This document shows positions 1-11,745 of a DNA stretch of 64,000 nucleotides, piece by piece. Source of the DNA: Ficedula albicollis. Taxonomy: Eukaryota; Chordata; Aves; Passeriformes; Muscicapidae. The stretch's first letter is position 1. Every line of letters starts with the position of its first letter. The stretch is taken from assembly GCF_000247815.1 (NCBI RefSeq), contig NC_021674.1, forward strand, positions 84,896,602 to 84,960,601. The letters are read 5' to 3'. The notes under the pieces were generated by a model. The model searched no databases and was not told where the DNA came from. It saw only the letters and a list, made by a program, of their open reading frames with translations. The position numbers were made by a program, and so were the translations under genes.

Positions 1-233
1 AGCTCAGCTCCCGGGCCGTGTGCCCAGAACTGTTTGTGCGCTTCGCTTCGGATCATGTCCGGATAAAACCCAGAAGCCTGAAGGGAACAGTGGCTGGAAC
101 CGCAGCTCTCTGCCCTTCCAGCAGAGCTCCTGAGTCATTGCAACCCTCAGTCAAGCACCCATTGCCACTGTGGTTTGACTGTCCATGGCTCCAGCATCAA
201 CAAGGGGTGTGGAAAGTGAGTGTTTTCCGCTAG
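1..233. other. CpG-bearing patch, possible LTR tail or exon
   Basis: The first 230 bases are clearly richer in G+C and CpG than what follows (several CpGs between 10 and 70). They include CGGATAAAA, which resembles the polyadenylation region of some avian retroviral LTRs. A 71-codon frame runs across it with no domain I recognise. A good splice-donor-like sequence (AAAGTGAGTG) lies at about 217-226, so an exon is the alternative reading. The left edge is cut by the window. Neither reading can be settled from this sequence. Confidence 0.3.
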
Positions 234-3200
234 TTCAGACAACATAGATCACAGACACAAAATAGAACTCTTGTAAGCAGACCAGCTCTCCATGCTGCCT
301 GAAAGGTGGGAAAGTTTCGTGGGTTTTTCAGCTGATCTCAGAGAAATATGCTGTGAACACACCTCATATATGGGACAGCACAAGGGACACAATTATATTA
401 ATGATGAATGATTTTCTGTTCTGCACATTCTTATTGGAGAGGGAGTTTAAATCATTGCAAAAAATGATAATACATGATAACTAGATAAGGCTGGAAATTA
501 TAGGTGTTAAGGATACCTCAAGTACATAATTGCTCTACTGAATAGACAGCCTTCCCTAAATTTCTTCTGTTTCATACAATGCTAACTGAAACTTTGCCAG
601 TTAAGAGTTATTTTATGTAGTTGCTGTGAATGTTTCTTTTAGGTTTCAAAGGTGCCCCAGTGGATGGACACATTTTGTTTTCTTTTATTATTTGTTAGTC
701 ATTTGTCTGATAAAATTCAGCCTTACTGATGACAGATCCCATTTTTTGTCTGATTTATCAGAGAAACATTGGAGGAAATTAAATCTTACTAATTTTTCCA
801 CCCTTATTTGATTTTCTTTATTGACCCAAGATGAGCCTTTTAGCCATATAAGAAGCTGATATCCAGCTACATATTTTTAATTCATGTTTTCATTAAATTT
901 GAAATTATGATTATTTCTAGTTGTGTAGGTCCTTACTTTTGTAAAAGAACCATGATGGAAAAAAACTATTAAAAATATATGAAAGAGATATGGAAGCATA
1001 TGGAAAATAGTGAAAGCATTTTTTTATGTAATAACATTTTACTTAGGATGATTGAACTGCTGGGACAGCTAAATCAAAGAATATTCCCAACTTTTGACAT
1101 AACATAATGCTACAATAGCTTGTCTTTGGATTATTGCCTGTTCCTATACCAATTAGCACAACAAGCTTCAAAAAATGGCCTCAGTGGCTTTTGTACTGTG
1201 TTCCTGATTTCTTCTGATTATCTTCTATTTTAATTCTTTATTATATCTTTAGCTTCCCTTTCTTAAAGAGTTCTGTATTTTTAACCACATTTCAGAGTTA
1301 CACTTAAAATTGCTTTGTTTAAGGCAGAATTTTATTTCCCTTATTTTTTAGGGAATTTTATACTGCATATTGGATAAGAGTCTGCTTAAAGTCAGCTTCA
1401 CAGTTTATTCTTTAGAAGAGCTGTTCTCCTTTATTATCGATAAAGTGAATATTTCATCTTGTCATAAGGTGACTATATAAAAAATGAAGTATTTCTGAAC
1501 ATGAAAGTATAGTTGGAAAGACCTCAGAGGGCAAAATCCTTTAAAGTATTTTTGAGTTGTTTCAAAAATCAATCCGATTTCAAGGAGTATGTGCCTAATT
1601 CTGATTCTCAAAATTACTCATTGGGAAATTAACTTCCAAAAAATTAATTACACTATTGACATCTGTTCATATTTATATAGAGTTTAAGATAGACCAAGAT
1701 TGCTGCCAACTCTTGGGATTTTATTACATGTCTTATGCATTTCTGTTGAGAGCTTTTCTTAAGCTCAAATGGTCTCGAATATATTGTTTCAAACCTAATG
1801 AAATCTTCCCCAACTATAGTGGTTCCTACTACTTTTTGCAGGACTTAATGAAACTAATTTTAGCTATGGTATAATAATTCTCTATAATCTTTGTCTTTAC
1901 AGTAGGAATTTACTTATGAGAAATATGAATGCTATCACCAGATTCTTAAGATCTTGTCAAATATGAGAAATATCTGCATCTGTGCTTAATAGACACTTTA
2001 GCAAATGGTTTAGGAAAGAAATTAGTTAAAATATCTATATTTAAGAATAAATTGCATTTTGGGGTAATAGAGAAAGAAAGGATGAAGGCCACAGAGAAAT
2101 GGGCTTTGAAGACACATGGATTTATGTGGAATTAATCCAAAAGCATCTTTGACATGATAACAAACATTCCAGCTATTAATATAAACTCTCTGGACTTCAT
2201 TAACACACATAATACAGTCCCACAAAGATGAATATGGGCACTGAGCCAGAGTTGGAAAAGAATTATCTCCAGGGGAGCTCTCAAGGAGTTGTGTTGTCTG
2301 GGGAAAAATCAGGCAGGGCAGAAATCACAGTGGAGGTCTTAGCAGACCTCCTTAGCAGTTAGATCAGGGATTAATTTCTGCTGATTTTCTCATTAGTGAT
2401 GTTGTTCTGGGTATCATTACCAACATGAAGAAAATCAAACTTTGTTAGTGAAATGTAGTGTGCCTGGGTAAACTTGAATTCGTGTAAAAGTAGTGGATGG
2501 AAATACACTCTATATATATAGTATAAAATAAAAGGTCCTGATTTGGCTTTGGTTTTTTGTTGTTTTGGTCTTTTGTTTGTTTCTTTTGTAACTGGTTTTG
2601 AATTTTTCCTTTTAAACTAACACCCATGGAGTGTATTTGACCTGGAATAGGTCAAATATTTTTTGAATAGTAAATCCAACCTGTGAGCTATGCAAAGTCA
2701 ATCTTGCTGAATTTTTACTTATCTATTTCTTACTGCAGTTAGTCAAAGTGTATTTAAGCCTGGAAAGGATACTAGCCAAAGTAAAAAAAAAAACCAGTAT
2801 GCGGGAACTCACTAAGAAAAATATCTTTTTCAAAAATATCTGTTGCAGTAGTCTTTAAAAAATCAGTATGTCTTTTTGCTTTTGTAGGTCTCTAAAGGAA
2901 AGTAATAGGGAGTGTACTTCAAGGTAATTTTTTTTTAAGAAGAAAAAGAAGAGAAGTTGGCACAAAACTCTATATAAGCCTGAATAAATTGTCTTCATGT
3001 TGTCAACATTAATTGGAATCAGTCAAAGTACTATAAACAAAGAACAAAAATACGACATGTATTTCACAAAAATGCCTATAGGTAGGCCATATTTTATGTG
3101 TACAGAACCCTTCCATAAAATCACAATAGCTTAATTGTCTTTCTGTTGACTTCCTGCTATTTCACAACATTGTTCCACTTGGCAGAGATATTTTCTGCTA

Positions 3201-3675
3201 GCAGCTAAATGTAATTTTTCCCAGAGCAAAAAATCTGCAAGAAACCAACCTAGAGTTTCCCTTTGAATTTTCTGGATGTTGACAAGTCAAACATATAAGA
3301 AAGAGGAGCAGCTGTGCCAGTATTTGTGTTAATTAATGCTGTATACTAAAGCATAAGAGTTTAGGATGTGCCATAAGTACAGTAAAACTTTGCAAAGTGA
3401 TACTCTTCTGGTCTTTTTATTTATTAAGTTTTATTTTCTGACTTTGATGCAAAGATCAAGCCATAAAAACTCAATTCTTAGACACTATTCTCACCACTGA
3501 GGACACCTCTATTTCCACTTGGTGCCTCTGTTTCTTATTTATTTCTGCAGAGCTACACAGTTTCTGCAAGGCAGATGGAGAGTCTCCTCTAGCTGTTCTA
3601 CACAATATTTTGATGAACTCTGCATTTTCTTAGAAATAAATGCAATACAATACTTTTACATATCTTTTCCTGCAG
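234..3675. other. AT-rich unique sequence, no gene seen
   Basis: About 3.4 kb of AT-rich DNA. The open frames are 60-75 codons and look like chance. I see no CR1 or LTR signature until the CR1 element that starts near 3676. Only short homopolymers (poly-T near 2928, poly-A near 2785) stand out. Confidence 0.6.
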
Positions 3676-4865
3676 GAAGCAATCAGGGGATCAGGCCCAG
3701 CCAGCCTGGGTTTAGGAAAGGCAGGTCCTGCTTGATGAACCTGATCTCTTTGTATGACCAGGTGACCCACCTGGTAGATGAGGAAAAGGCTGTGGATGTT
3801 GTCTGCCTGGTCTCTTATACCATGGCATTCTCCTGGGGAAGCTGGCAGCCCCCAGCTTGGGCAGGTGCACTCTGCTGAGTAAAAAGCTGTCAGAGAGTGC
3901 TGGTGAATGGAGTCACATCCAGCTGATGGCTGGTCACCAGTGGTGCTCTCCAGAACTCAGTATTGGGGCCATTCCTGTTTAATGTCATGATCTGGATGAA
4001 GAGATTGAATGCACCCTCAGTCAGTTTACAGCCAGTGCCAAGTTGGGTGGGTGTGCTGATCTGCTGGAGGGTGGGAGGAATCTGGACAGGCTGGATCACT
4101 GGGCCAGAGCCATTGTATGAGGCTCAACAAGTCCAAGAGCTGGGTCATGCACTTGGGTCACAACAACGCCATGCAGTGCTACAGATGGGGGCAGAGTGGT
4201 TGGAAAGCTGCCCAGGGAAAAGGACCTGGAGCTGCTGGGTGACAGTGGCTGAACATGAGCCAGTGTGTGCCCAGGTGGCCAAGAAGGCCAATGGCATCCT
4301 GGGCTGTACCAGAAATAGGGCAGTGATTGTCCCTCTGTGCTGGACACTGGTGAGGCCACAGCTCAAGTCCTGTGTCCAGCTCTTGGCCCCTGGCTACCAG
4401 AAGGACATTGACGTGCTGGAGCGAGTCCAGAGAAGGGCAGAGGAGCTGGTGAAGGGTCTGGAGCACAAGTCCTGTGAGGAGCAGCTGAGGCAGCTGGGGT
4501 TATTTAGCCTGGAGAAAAGGAGGGTGGGGAGAATTATCACTCTCTACAACTGCCTGGAAGGATGATGTTGCCAAGTGAGGATTGGCCCCTTCTCCCAGGC
4601 ATGTAGTGTCAGAGGACATGGCTCCAAGCTGTGACAAGGGAGGTTCAGATTGGACCTAAGGAAGAATTTCTTCACTGAAAGCATGGTGGTTAAGCATCAG
4701 AACAGGCTGCCCAAGGAAGTTTTGGAGTCACCATCCCTGGAGATGTTCAAGAAACAACTGGACATTGCACTTAGGGCTGTGCTTTATTAGGCATGGTGAT
4801 GTTCAGACAAAGGCCCAATGATATTGGAGGCCTCTTCCAACCTTAATGATTCTATGATTGTATGA
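3676..4865 (+). mobile_element. CR1 LINE, 3' half, plus strand (5'-truncated)
   Basis: This is the 3' part of a CR1 non-LTR retrotransposon. The first part translates to degraded reverse transcriptase (GFRKGRSCLMNL, then VDEEKAVDVVCL). A second frame gives the CR1 C-terminus ([46 protein letters not shown]). The element ends in the CR1 3' signature, octamer-like AATGATTCTATGATTGTATG at about 4842-4861, with no poly-A tail, as expected for CR1. It is dead: the frame changes around 3880-3960, and the region that should encode the catalytic FADD of the polymerase (about 4020-4050) no longer reads as such. The left breakpoint of the 3 kb duplication (4241) falls inside this element. Confidence 0.93.
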
Positions 4866-5846
4866 GAGGAGCTTAAGACTGACCATTCCAAGTTCTTGTG
4901 TTTCAGCGTCACTCTGAAATGTAGGATCTGGCAGACCTGGCTAACCTAATACTCACTTGAATTTAAATTCAAACTGCACACTCCATTTTAAGTGCAGAGT
5001 TCCCCAAGTGCTTTACATAAATCTCTTTTGTCATATCTACCATGTGTGTCTATCACAGCTATCTTGGACCTTGTGCTAGTTGCCAGTGAATTTGCATGAA
5101 AAGGTGCAGAAGTATCGTTTCAGAATGTGCTAAACTTTTTTCCTGTAAATGTAGAGCAGGCTGAGTTTCAGAATTCTCCATCTAGTCTGTAAAGCTGAAT
5201 CGAGAGAAGAATTTTCCTTTTTGTGTGCTAGCTAACACCTGTGGGATTATCCCACCTGTATGAGCCCCCTCCAGTAATTCCACTTTTGCTCTCTCTCATG
5301 GAAATTGTTTGGCAGCTATCTCACTTTTAGACTTTCTTCTGAAACAATTCTCACTTGTCTGACATTTCCTCTCTTTTGCTCATGCTGCTCGAGGCCAATA
5401 AAATAAATCTGCAGCCAGCTCCATGTTTCTTTGCACTCCTGTGTGGTTCATCTCATTATGAATCCATTATCATGTTAAGTTGTGAGCAGTGGAAGGAGTC
5501 ATTACTTGCTTTTCTGAATCTTTCAGCACCAGACCCATATGCTGGGGAAAACTGTGGTTACACTGGTATGGTCTGCTGAATATATGCCTCTTCAATATTC
5601 TTATCTATTCGATATTCTTGTCATTATTTGGTCCACAGCCAGGTTCTGAATGTTTAGTCATTTACACTATTGGCTTATCAGATGCTGGTAAAGCCCTTTC
5701 AATAGGATGAACATCTTGCACATTTGGTCTCCCAGGCCATAAATTTTCAGGTGAAAATTTTAATATTCTGTTTCATCATGAAACAGGCTCTTGCTGTAGT
5801 CTGAGCCGCTGGTTATGGTTTGGGATTATCGTTGGTAGTTTGATAG
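4866..5846. other. Unique sequence between two CR1 elements (copy A)
   Basis: About 1 kb without recognised repeat or gene. The open frames of 73-74 codons at 5355-5579 and 5489-5710 overlap in different frames and recur in copy B. I see no domain in them and treat them as chance frames. Confidence 0.5.
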
Positions 5847-6480
5847 AGAATCATAGAATCATAAAATGTTAAAAATCACCAAGTCACAGCCTCCCATTCC
5901 ACGTGCAGGGACACCTCCTACTAGACCAGCTTGCTCAAGGCCTTGTTCACTGACCTGGAACACTTTCAGAGTCGAGGCATTCGGAATTTCCCTGGGCAAC
6001 CTGTTCCAGTGTCTCACCATCTTCACAGTAAAGATTTTCTTTGTAATATCTAACATAAATTTCCCCTCTTTCGATGTCTACCTATTACCCCTCGTCCTAT
6101 AACTCTAGTTCTTGACAAAGAGTCCCTGTTGGGCTTCTTGATAGCCCCCTCCAGACACAGCCCCAGCTTTCCCAGCCTGTCTTTGTAGGGGATTCTCCAG
6201 CCCTCTTGTCAATTTGTCAATGGCTCTGCTCTGGGCTTGCTCCAGCAGTTCCATGTCCTTCTTTTGTCAGGGGTACCAGAACTGGACTCAGCACTCCAGG
6301 TGGAGTCTCACCAGGGCAGAGTAAAGGGGTATAACCACCTCCTCCAACCTGCTGGCCACATTCTTTTTGATGCAGCCCAGGATTTGTTTGTCTTTCTGGG
6401 CTGTAAGCAAACACTGTTGGCTCATTTTGAGTTTTTCACCAACCATCGTCCCCAATATGTAATTTTTGAATTTGTATGTG
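5847..6480 (-). mobile_element. CR1 LINE 3' end, minus strand (copy A)
   Basis: Read on the minus strand this is the terminal part of a CR1 element. Peptides include MSQQCLLTAQKDKQILGC, VASRLEEVVIPLYSALVR and MVRHWNRLPREIPNASTL, all in the order of the CR1 ORF2 C-terminus, followed by the 3' signature (GATTCTATGATTCT on the minus strand at about 5847-5860). Frame breaks separate the peptides, so it is non-functional. The 5' edge near 6480-6510 is approximate. Confidence 0.92.
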
Positions 6481-6510
6481 TTTTTCAGAGCTGCATAAAT
6501 CCTCACATGA

Positions 6511-7215
6511 ATGCCAGCGTCTCACAACACTGGAATTGTCTCTGCTACTATCAGCTGAACAGATTGGGAATAGCAAATGAGAAATAACAAATTCATTGCA
6601 GTATTGGAAGAAAAGGTATTTACTGCTTGGGACAAATTGTGACTCATTGACAGAGTGGGAGAAGATGTGGTGAAGAAAGAATAGGATGACTAGAGAAGTT
6701 TTAGGATGCTGTAAATATGTAAATGAAAAATACTGTTATGAAATTTCAACTACTACAAGGAAGAAAGCTTATGTTGATCTAGATGCCAGAGAGAAGCACA
6801 CACAAGATCCACAGTGTCAATAAACTCAATGAGTATTATTTAAACAAAAGACAGAAGCCTTTGGTTATATATTTATACATACATATATATTCACTTCAAT
6901 ACACTAGAAAAAAATATAAAGATTAAAAATCTACGCAGTAGAGAAAGGAGAATATATATCTGGTGTGATGGTCTATGTAAAATATTTTTACCTGAGCTTT
7001 CTGAGATCTATTCTTAGAAAACCGGAATTCACTCTTTCCTGAAAATCCTTCTGGAATTCCTTTGGCCCTGGATTCTTTAAATAGAAAATACAAAATACTA
7101 TTGTAATTATATAGTAGGTTATAATGTCTGAATAGATGGTATTTTATTTTAGAGAAGAAAAGCAGATGAAATGCAAAGCACCTTTGTCTGCTTTGATTAG
7201 TTTTGAAAGGTAGTT
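6511..7215. other. AT-rich unique sequence (copy A tail)
   Basis: About 0.7 kb of AT-rich sequence repeated at 9619-10323. I see nothing beyond a short TATATA/CATATA-rich run near 6870-6890. Confidence 0.5.
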
Positions 7216-7218
7216 ATG

Positions 7219-7843
7219 GACAGTGGCTGAACATGAGCCAGTGTGTGCCCAGGTGGCCAAGAAGGCCAATGGCATCCTGGGCTGTACCAGAAATAGGGCA
7301 GTGATTGTCCCTCTGTGCTGGACACTGGTGAGGCCACAGCTCAAGTCCTGTGTCCAGCTCTTGGCCCCTGGCTACCAGAAGGACATTGACGTGCTGGAGC
7401 GAGTCCAGAGAAGGGCAGAGGAGCTGGTGAAGGGTCTGGAGCACAAGTCCTGTGAGGAGCAGCTGAGGCAGCTGGGGTTATTTAGCCTGGAGAAAAGGAG
7501 GGTGGGGAGAATTATCACTCTCTACAACTGCCTGGAAGGATGATGTTGCCAAGTGAGGATTGGCCCCTTCTCCCAGGCATGTAGTGTCAGAGGACATGGC
7601 TCCAAGCTGTGACAAGGGAGGTTCAGATTGGACCTAAGGAAGAATTTCTTCACTGAAAGCATGGTGGTTAAGCATCAGAACAGGCTGCCCAAGGAAGTTT
7701 TGGAGTCACCATCCCTGGAGATGTTCAAGAAACAACTGGACATTGCACTTAGGGCTGTGCTTTATTAGGCATGGTGATGTTCAGACAAAGGCCCAATGAT
7801 ATTGGAGGCCTCTTCCAACCTTAATGATTCTATGATTGTATGA
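7219..7843 (+). mobile_element. CR1 LINE 3' end, plus strand (copy B fragment)
   Basis: Duplicate of 4241-4865. It holds only the last ~625 bp of the CR1, because the duplication breakpoint cut the element. The 106-codon frame at 7223-7543 is the CR1 ORF2 C-terminus ([21 protein letters not shown]). The abrupt start is a breakpoint and not a normal 5' truncation. Confidence 0.93.
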
Positions 7844-8824
7844 GAGGAGCTTAAGACTGACCATTCCAAGTTCTTGTGTTTCAGCGTCACTCTGAAATGT
7901 AGGATCTGGCAGACCTGGCTAACCTAATACTCACTTGAATTTAAATTCAAACTGCACACTCCATTTTAAGTGCAGAGTTCCCCAAGTGCTTTACATAAAT
8001 CTCTTTTGTCATATCTACCATGTGTGTCTATCACAGCTATCTTGGACCTTGTGCTAGTTGCCAGTGAATTTGCATGAAAAGGTGCAGAAGTATCGTTTCA
8101 GAATGTGCTAAACTTTTTTCCTGTAAATGTAGAGCAGGCTGAGTTTCAGAATTCTCCATCTAGTCTGTAAAGCTGAATCGAGAGAAGAATTTTCCTTTTT
8201 GTGTGCTAGCTAACACCTGTGGGATTATCCCACCTGTATGAGCCCCCTCCAGTAATTCCACTTTTGCTCTCTCTCATGGAAATTGTTTGGCAGCTATCTC
8301 ACTTTTAGACTTTCTTCTGAAACAATTCTCACTTGTCTGACATTTCCTCTCTTTTGCTCATGCTGCTCGAGGCCAATAAAATAAATCTGCAGCCAGCTCC
8401 ATGTTTCTTTGCACTCCTGTGTGGTTCATCTCATTATGAATCCATTATCATGTTAAGTTGTGAGCAGTGGAAGGAGTCATTACTTGCTTTTCTGAATCTT
8501 TCAGCACCAGACCCATATGCTGGGGAAAACTGTGGTTACACTGGTATGGTCTGCTGAATATATGCCTCTTCAATATTCTTATCTATTCGATATTCTTGTC
8601 ATTATTTGGTCCACAGCCAGGTTCTGAATGTTTAGTCATTTACACTATTGGCTTATCAGATGCTGGTAAAGCCCTTTCAATAGGATGAACATCTTGCACA
8701 TTTGGTCTCCCAGGCCATAAATTTTCAGGTGAAAATTTTAATATTCTGTTTCATCATGAAACAGGCTCTTGCTGTAGTCTGAGCCACTGGTTATGGTTTG
8801 GGATTATCGTTGGTAGTTTGATAG
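7844..8824. other. Unique sequence between two CR1 elements (copy B)
   Basis: Duplicate of 4866-5846 at offset 2978. One substitution was noticed, at 8786. No gene seen. Confidence 0.5.
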
Positions 8825-9512
8825 AGAATCATAGAATCATAAAATGTTAAAAATCACCAAGTCACAGCCTCCCATTCCACGTGCAGGGACACCTCCTACT
8901 AGACCAGCTTGCTCAAGGCCTTGTTCACTGACCTGGAACACTTTCAGAGTCGAGGCATTCGGAATTTCCCTGGGCAACCTGTTCCAGTGTCTCACCATCT
9001 TCACAGTAAAGATTTTCTTTGTAATATCTAACATAAATTTCCCCTCTTTCGATGTCTACCTATTACCCCTCGTCCTATAACTCTAGTTCTTGACAAAGAG
9101 TCCCTGTTGGGCTTCTTGATAGCCCCCTGTACAACTCTAGTTCTTGACAGAGAGTCCCTGTTGGGCTTCTTGATAGCCCCCTCCAGACACAGCCCCAGCT
9201 TTCCCAGCCTGTCTTTGTAGGGGATTCTCCAGCCCTCTTGTCAATTTGTCAATGGCTCTGCTCTGGGCTTGCTCCAGCAGTTCCATGTCCTTCTTTTGTC
9301 AGGGGTACCAGAACTGGACTCAGCACTCCAGGTGGAGTCTCACCAGGGCAGAGTAAAGGGGTATAACCACCTCCTCCAACCTGCTGGCCACATTCTTTTT
9401 GATGCAGCCCAGGATTTGTTTGTCTTTCTGGGCTGTAAGCAAACACTGTTGGCTCATTTTGAGTTTTTCACCAACCATCGTCCCCAATATGTAATTTTTG
9501 AATTTGTATGTG
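8825..9512 (-). mobile_element. CR1 LINE 3' end, minus strand (copy B)
   Basis: Duplicate of the minus-strand CR1 at 5847-6480, interrupted by an extra 54 bp tandem unit (second copy 9131-9184). It has the same CR1 C-terminal peptides and 3' signature (GATTCTATGATTCT read on the minus strand). Confidence 0.92.
9077..9184 (+). repeat. 54 bp tandem duplication, 2 copies
   Basis: ACTCTAGTTCTTGACA recurs 54 bp later (CTCTAG at 9081 and 9135). The second unit differs from the first at about three bases (for example GACAAAGAG versus GACAGAGAG). Copy A has a single unit matching the first. Confidence 0.93.
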
Positions 9513-9625
9513 TTTTTCAGAGCTGCATAAATCCTCACATGAATGCCAGACCATCGTCCCCAATATGTAATTTTTGGATTTGCATGTGTTTTTCAGAGCT
9601 GCATAAATCCTCACATGAATGCCAG
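9474..9625 (+). repeat. 76 bp tandem duplication, 2 copies
   Basis: ACCATCGTCCCCAATATG starts at 9474 and again at 9550. The second unit has GGATTTGCATG where the first has GAATTTGTATG. Copy A has a single unit, matching the first. Confidence 0.93.
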
Positions 9626-10323
9626 CATCTCACAACACTGGAATTGTCTCTGCTACTATCAGCTGAACAGATTGGGAATAGCAAATGAGAAATAACAAAT
9701 TCATTGCAGTATTGGAAGAAAAGGTATTTACTGCTTGGGACAAATTGTGACTCATTGACAGAGTGGGAGAAGATGTGGTGAAGAAAGAATAGGATGACTA
9801 GAGAAGTTTTAGGATGCTGTAAATATGTAAATGAAAAATACTGTTATGAAATTTCAACTACTACAAGGAAGAAAGCTTATGTTGATCTAGATGCCAGAGA
9901 GAAGCACACACAAGATCCACAGTGTCAATAAACTCAATGAGTATTATTTAAACAAAAGACAGAAGCCTTTGGTTATATATTTATACATACATATATATTC
10001 ACTTCAATACACTAGAAAAAAATATAAAGATTAAAAATCTACGCAGTAGAGAAAGGAGAATATATATCTGGTGTGATGGTCTATGTAAAATATTTTTACC
10101 TGAGCTTTCTGAGATCTATTCTTAGAAAACCGGAATTCACTCTTTCCTGAAAATCCTTCTGGAATTCCTTTGGCCCTGGATTCTTTAAATAGAAAATACA
10201 AAATACTATTGTAATTATATAGTAGGTTATAATGTCTGAATAGATGGTATTTTATTTTAGAGAAGAAAAGCAGATGAAATGCAAAGCACCTTTGTCTGCT
10301 TTGATTAGTTTTGAAAGGTAGTT

Positions 10324-10835
10324 TGATCTGTTGAGCCCCAATTTGAAGAAACTTGTGAACTTGTGGGGCAAAATTAACATAGCTGTAGAAAAGCTGATAT
10401 ATAAAAATCTGCAACTATTTACCTGGAGATTTAGATATGTGGAGATAGGGCTCTGTAGAAAAGAAAGCAGTGAAAATATTTCCCTGAAACACAGGCAGAC
10501 GAAACTCAGTATCTGGTCTAGATATCCAAAGCAGCCATGTGGGCATTCAGATCTCAGGAATGGAAAAGATGTCCACCTGGTGTGGTATGCAAATCTTGAT
10601 AATGGGTTTAAGAAAGGTAAAAGTTTCAATTCAGGGCTCTTAGTGCTGAGATACAGTGCCAGTCCTGGGCAAAACAGAAATCCTGCTGAGGAGATTTTGT
10701 ATGGTTTAGTCAATACATGCAATATTTAACTTATTTTATTCTGGTGATTTATCCTAGACAGAAGGCAGAAGAAGCTGACTGTCAATCCACTCAAATAAAG
10801 AAGGAATTTTTGCTCTGTGTTTAGGACTATGCAGT
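10324..10835. other. Unique sequence right of the duplication
   Basis: The flank begins where copy B stops. A 132-codon frame at 10331-10729 has no recognised domain and no codon pattern I can trust. No gene called. Confidence 0.4.
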
Positions 10836-11165
10836 ATTTCTGGCATTAGTTAACATTTTCATTGATGACATGAGCAATGGAAGAATGAATATCCTTATTA
10901 CATTTGCAGACAATACCAAGCTGGAAAAATGCAACAGAGGACAAGACCAGTATTTAGCCAGGACCCTGACAAATTGGAGAGAAGATATGAGAAAAATAAG
11001 ATATGATTCAGTGAGAATAAGCAAAGAGCTCTATACTTAGCCGGGAATGTCCGCTATGTAAATGCAAGATATGAAACAACTGGCTGCCTTGTGGCTCTGC
11101 AGAGAAGGATCCCAAGGTTGTAGTGGATCATAGCTGGACATGACACAGCAGCACCACTGCACACA
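10836..11165 (+). mobile_element. Old, diverged CR1-like LINE fragment (RT region)
   Basis: The DNA follows the CR1 consensus order but is heavily mutated. 'ttcattgatgacatgag...' corresponds to the 'ctggatga' block, 'acatttgcagacaataccaagctgg' to the FADDTKLG block, and 'ctctgcagagaaggatcccaaggttgtagtgga' to the 'gagaaggacctgggagtcctggtgga' block. There are many stops and indels. It probably forms one insertion with the following 11440-11745 fragment. Confidence 0.75.
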
Positions 11166-11299
11166 GTAAGGAAGACAAACTGAATCCCACCAGACTGTAT
11201 CATAATTCATGTTTTTTGTAAGACATCTGAAGAAATTCTTCTGCTCATCTGCTCATTAGCACCACATTAGCTGCAACACTGTCTCCAGTTAAAGGGCTG

Positions 11300-11374
11300 T
11301 ATTTTAAGACAGGTGTATATTGGTCTTTGGGACTATACTTTAATACAGGTTTATATTGGTCTTAAATATAAGAT
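11300..11374 (+). repeat. ~36 bp diverged tandem duplication
   Basis: ACAGGTGTATATTGGTCTT at 11309 and ACAGGTTTATATTGGTCTT at 11345, offset 36. It lies between two parts of the old CR1. Confidence 0.75.
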
Positions 11375-11439
11375 CAGTGAGCATAGGTGGAGGCTGGAAA
11401 ATACAGTGGATGGGGAAAGTTGTAAATATTGTTGTTGAT

Positions 11440-11745
11440 TGGTCTAGAGAAGGAAGGATTGATCTGGGATATGATAACAGAGTTCAAATACTAAAAAAGC
11501 TATTGCACAGTGAAGGGAGAAAGGGAATATATTAACAGTGGAACAACGTTATTGTGTTAAAAATAATTGCCTTACAATACAGAAAAGAGACTTAGGCTAG
11601 ACATTTGGAAAAACTTTCTAAGAATAGTGAAATACCAAGACAGATTGCCTAAAAAGGTTGTGTAATACTTGTCTACATTGTTACAGGCTTTTAAAGATTG
11701 TTTAAACAGGTATCTGCCAGGAATTTTTTAACTAAGCACTTAAAA
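11440..11745 (+). mobile_element. Old CR1-like LINE 3' part
   Basis: Matches the last part of an ancient CR1/L3-like element: 'gatctgggatatgataacagagttcaaatact', then 'cttaggctagacatttggaaaaactttctaa', then 'aggcttttaaagattgtttaaacaggtatctgcc'. These correspond to the conserved block that precedes the 3' end in older amniote CR1 families. It carries many substitutions, so it is much older than the copy at 3676-4865. Confidence 0.75.

Larger units (their letters stand above)
4241..7215 (+). repeat. Copy A of ~3 kb tandem segmental duplication
   Basis: This 2975 bp segment recurs head-to-tail at 7219-10323. Reading along both, the offset is 2978 up to about 6110, 3032 from there to about 6510, and 3108 to the end. 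Both changes are explained by two extra tandem units in the second copy (54 and 76 bp), and 2975+130 equals the 3105 bp of copy B. Outside those units I noticed only two substitutions: 5808 G / 8786 A and 6519 G / 9627 A. The segment contains the 3' end of the plus-strand CR1, a minus-strand CR1 and unique DNA. Confidence 0.97.
7219..10323 (+). repeat. Copy B of ~3 kb tandem segmental duplication
   Basis: Second copy of 4241-7215. It starts in the middle of a CR1 sequence (GACAGTGGCTGAACATGAGC) directly after copy A plus three filler bases (ATG, 7216-7218). It ends at 10323, where sequence after GGTAGTT diverges from copy A. It differs from copy A mainly by extra tandem units at about 9131-9184 (54 bp) and 9550-9625 (76 bp). 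Confidence 0.97.

Noticed and set aside
3963..4565. 200-codon open frame, the longest in the window
   Set aside because: It is the degraded C-terminus of CR1 ORF2 within a truncated retrotransposon, not a host gene.
4241..10323. CR1-mediated unequal crossing-over as cause of the duplication
   Set aside because: Only one breakpoint lies in a CR1. The other end (7215/10323) is in unique DNA, and the junction has filler bases, not homology.
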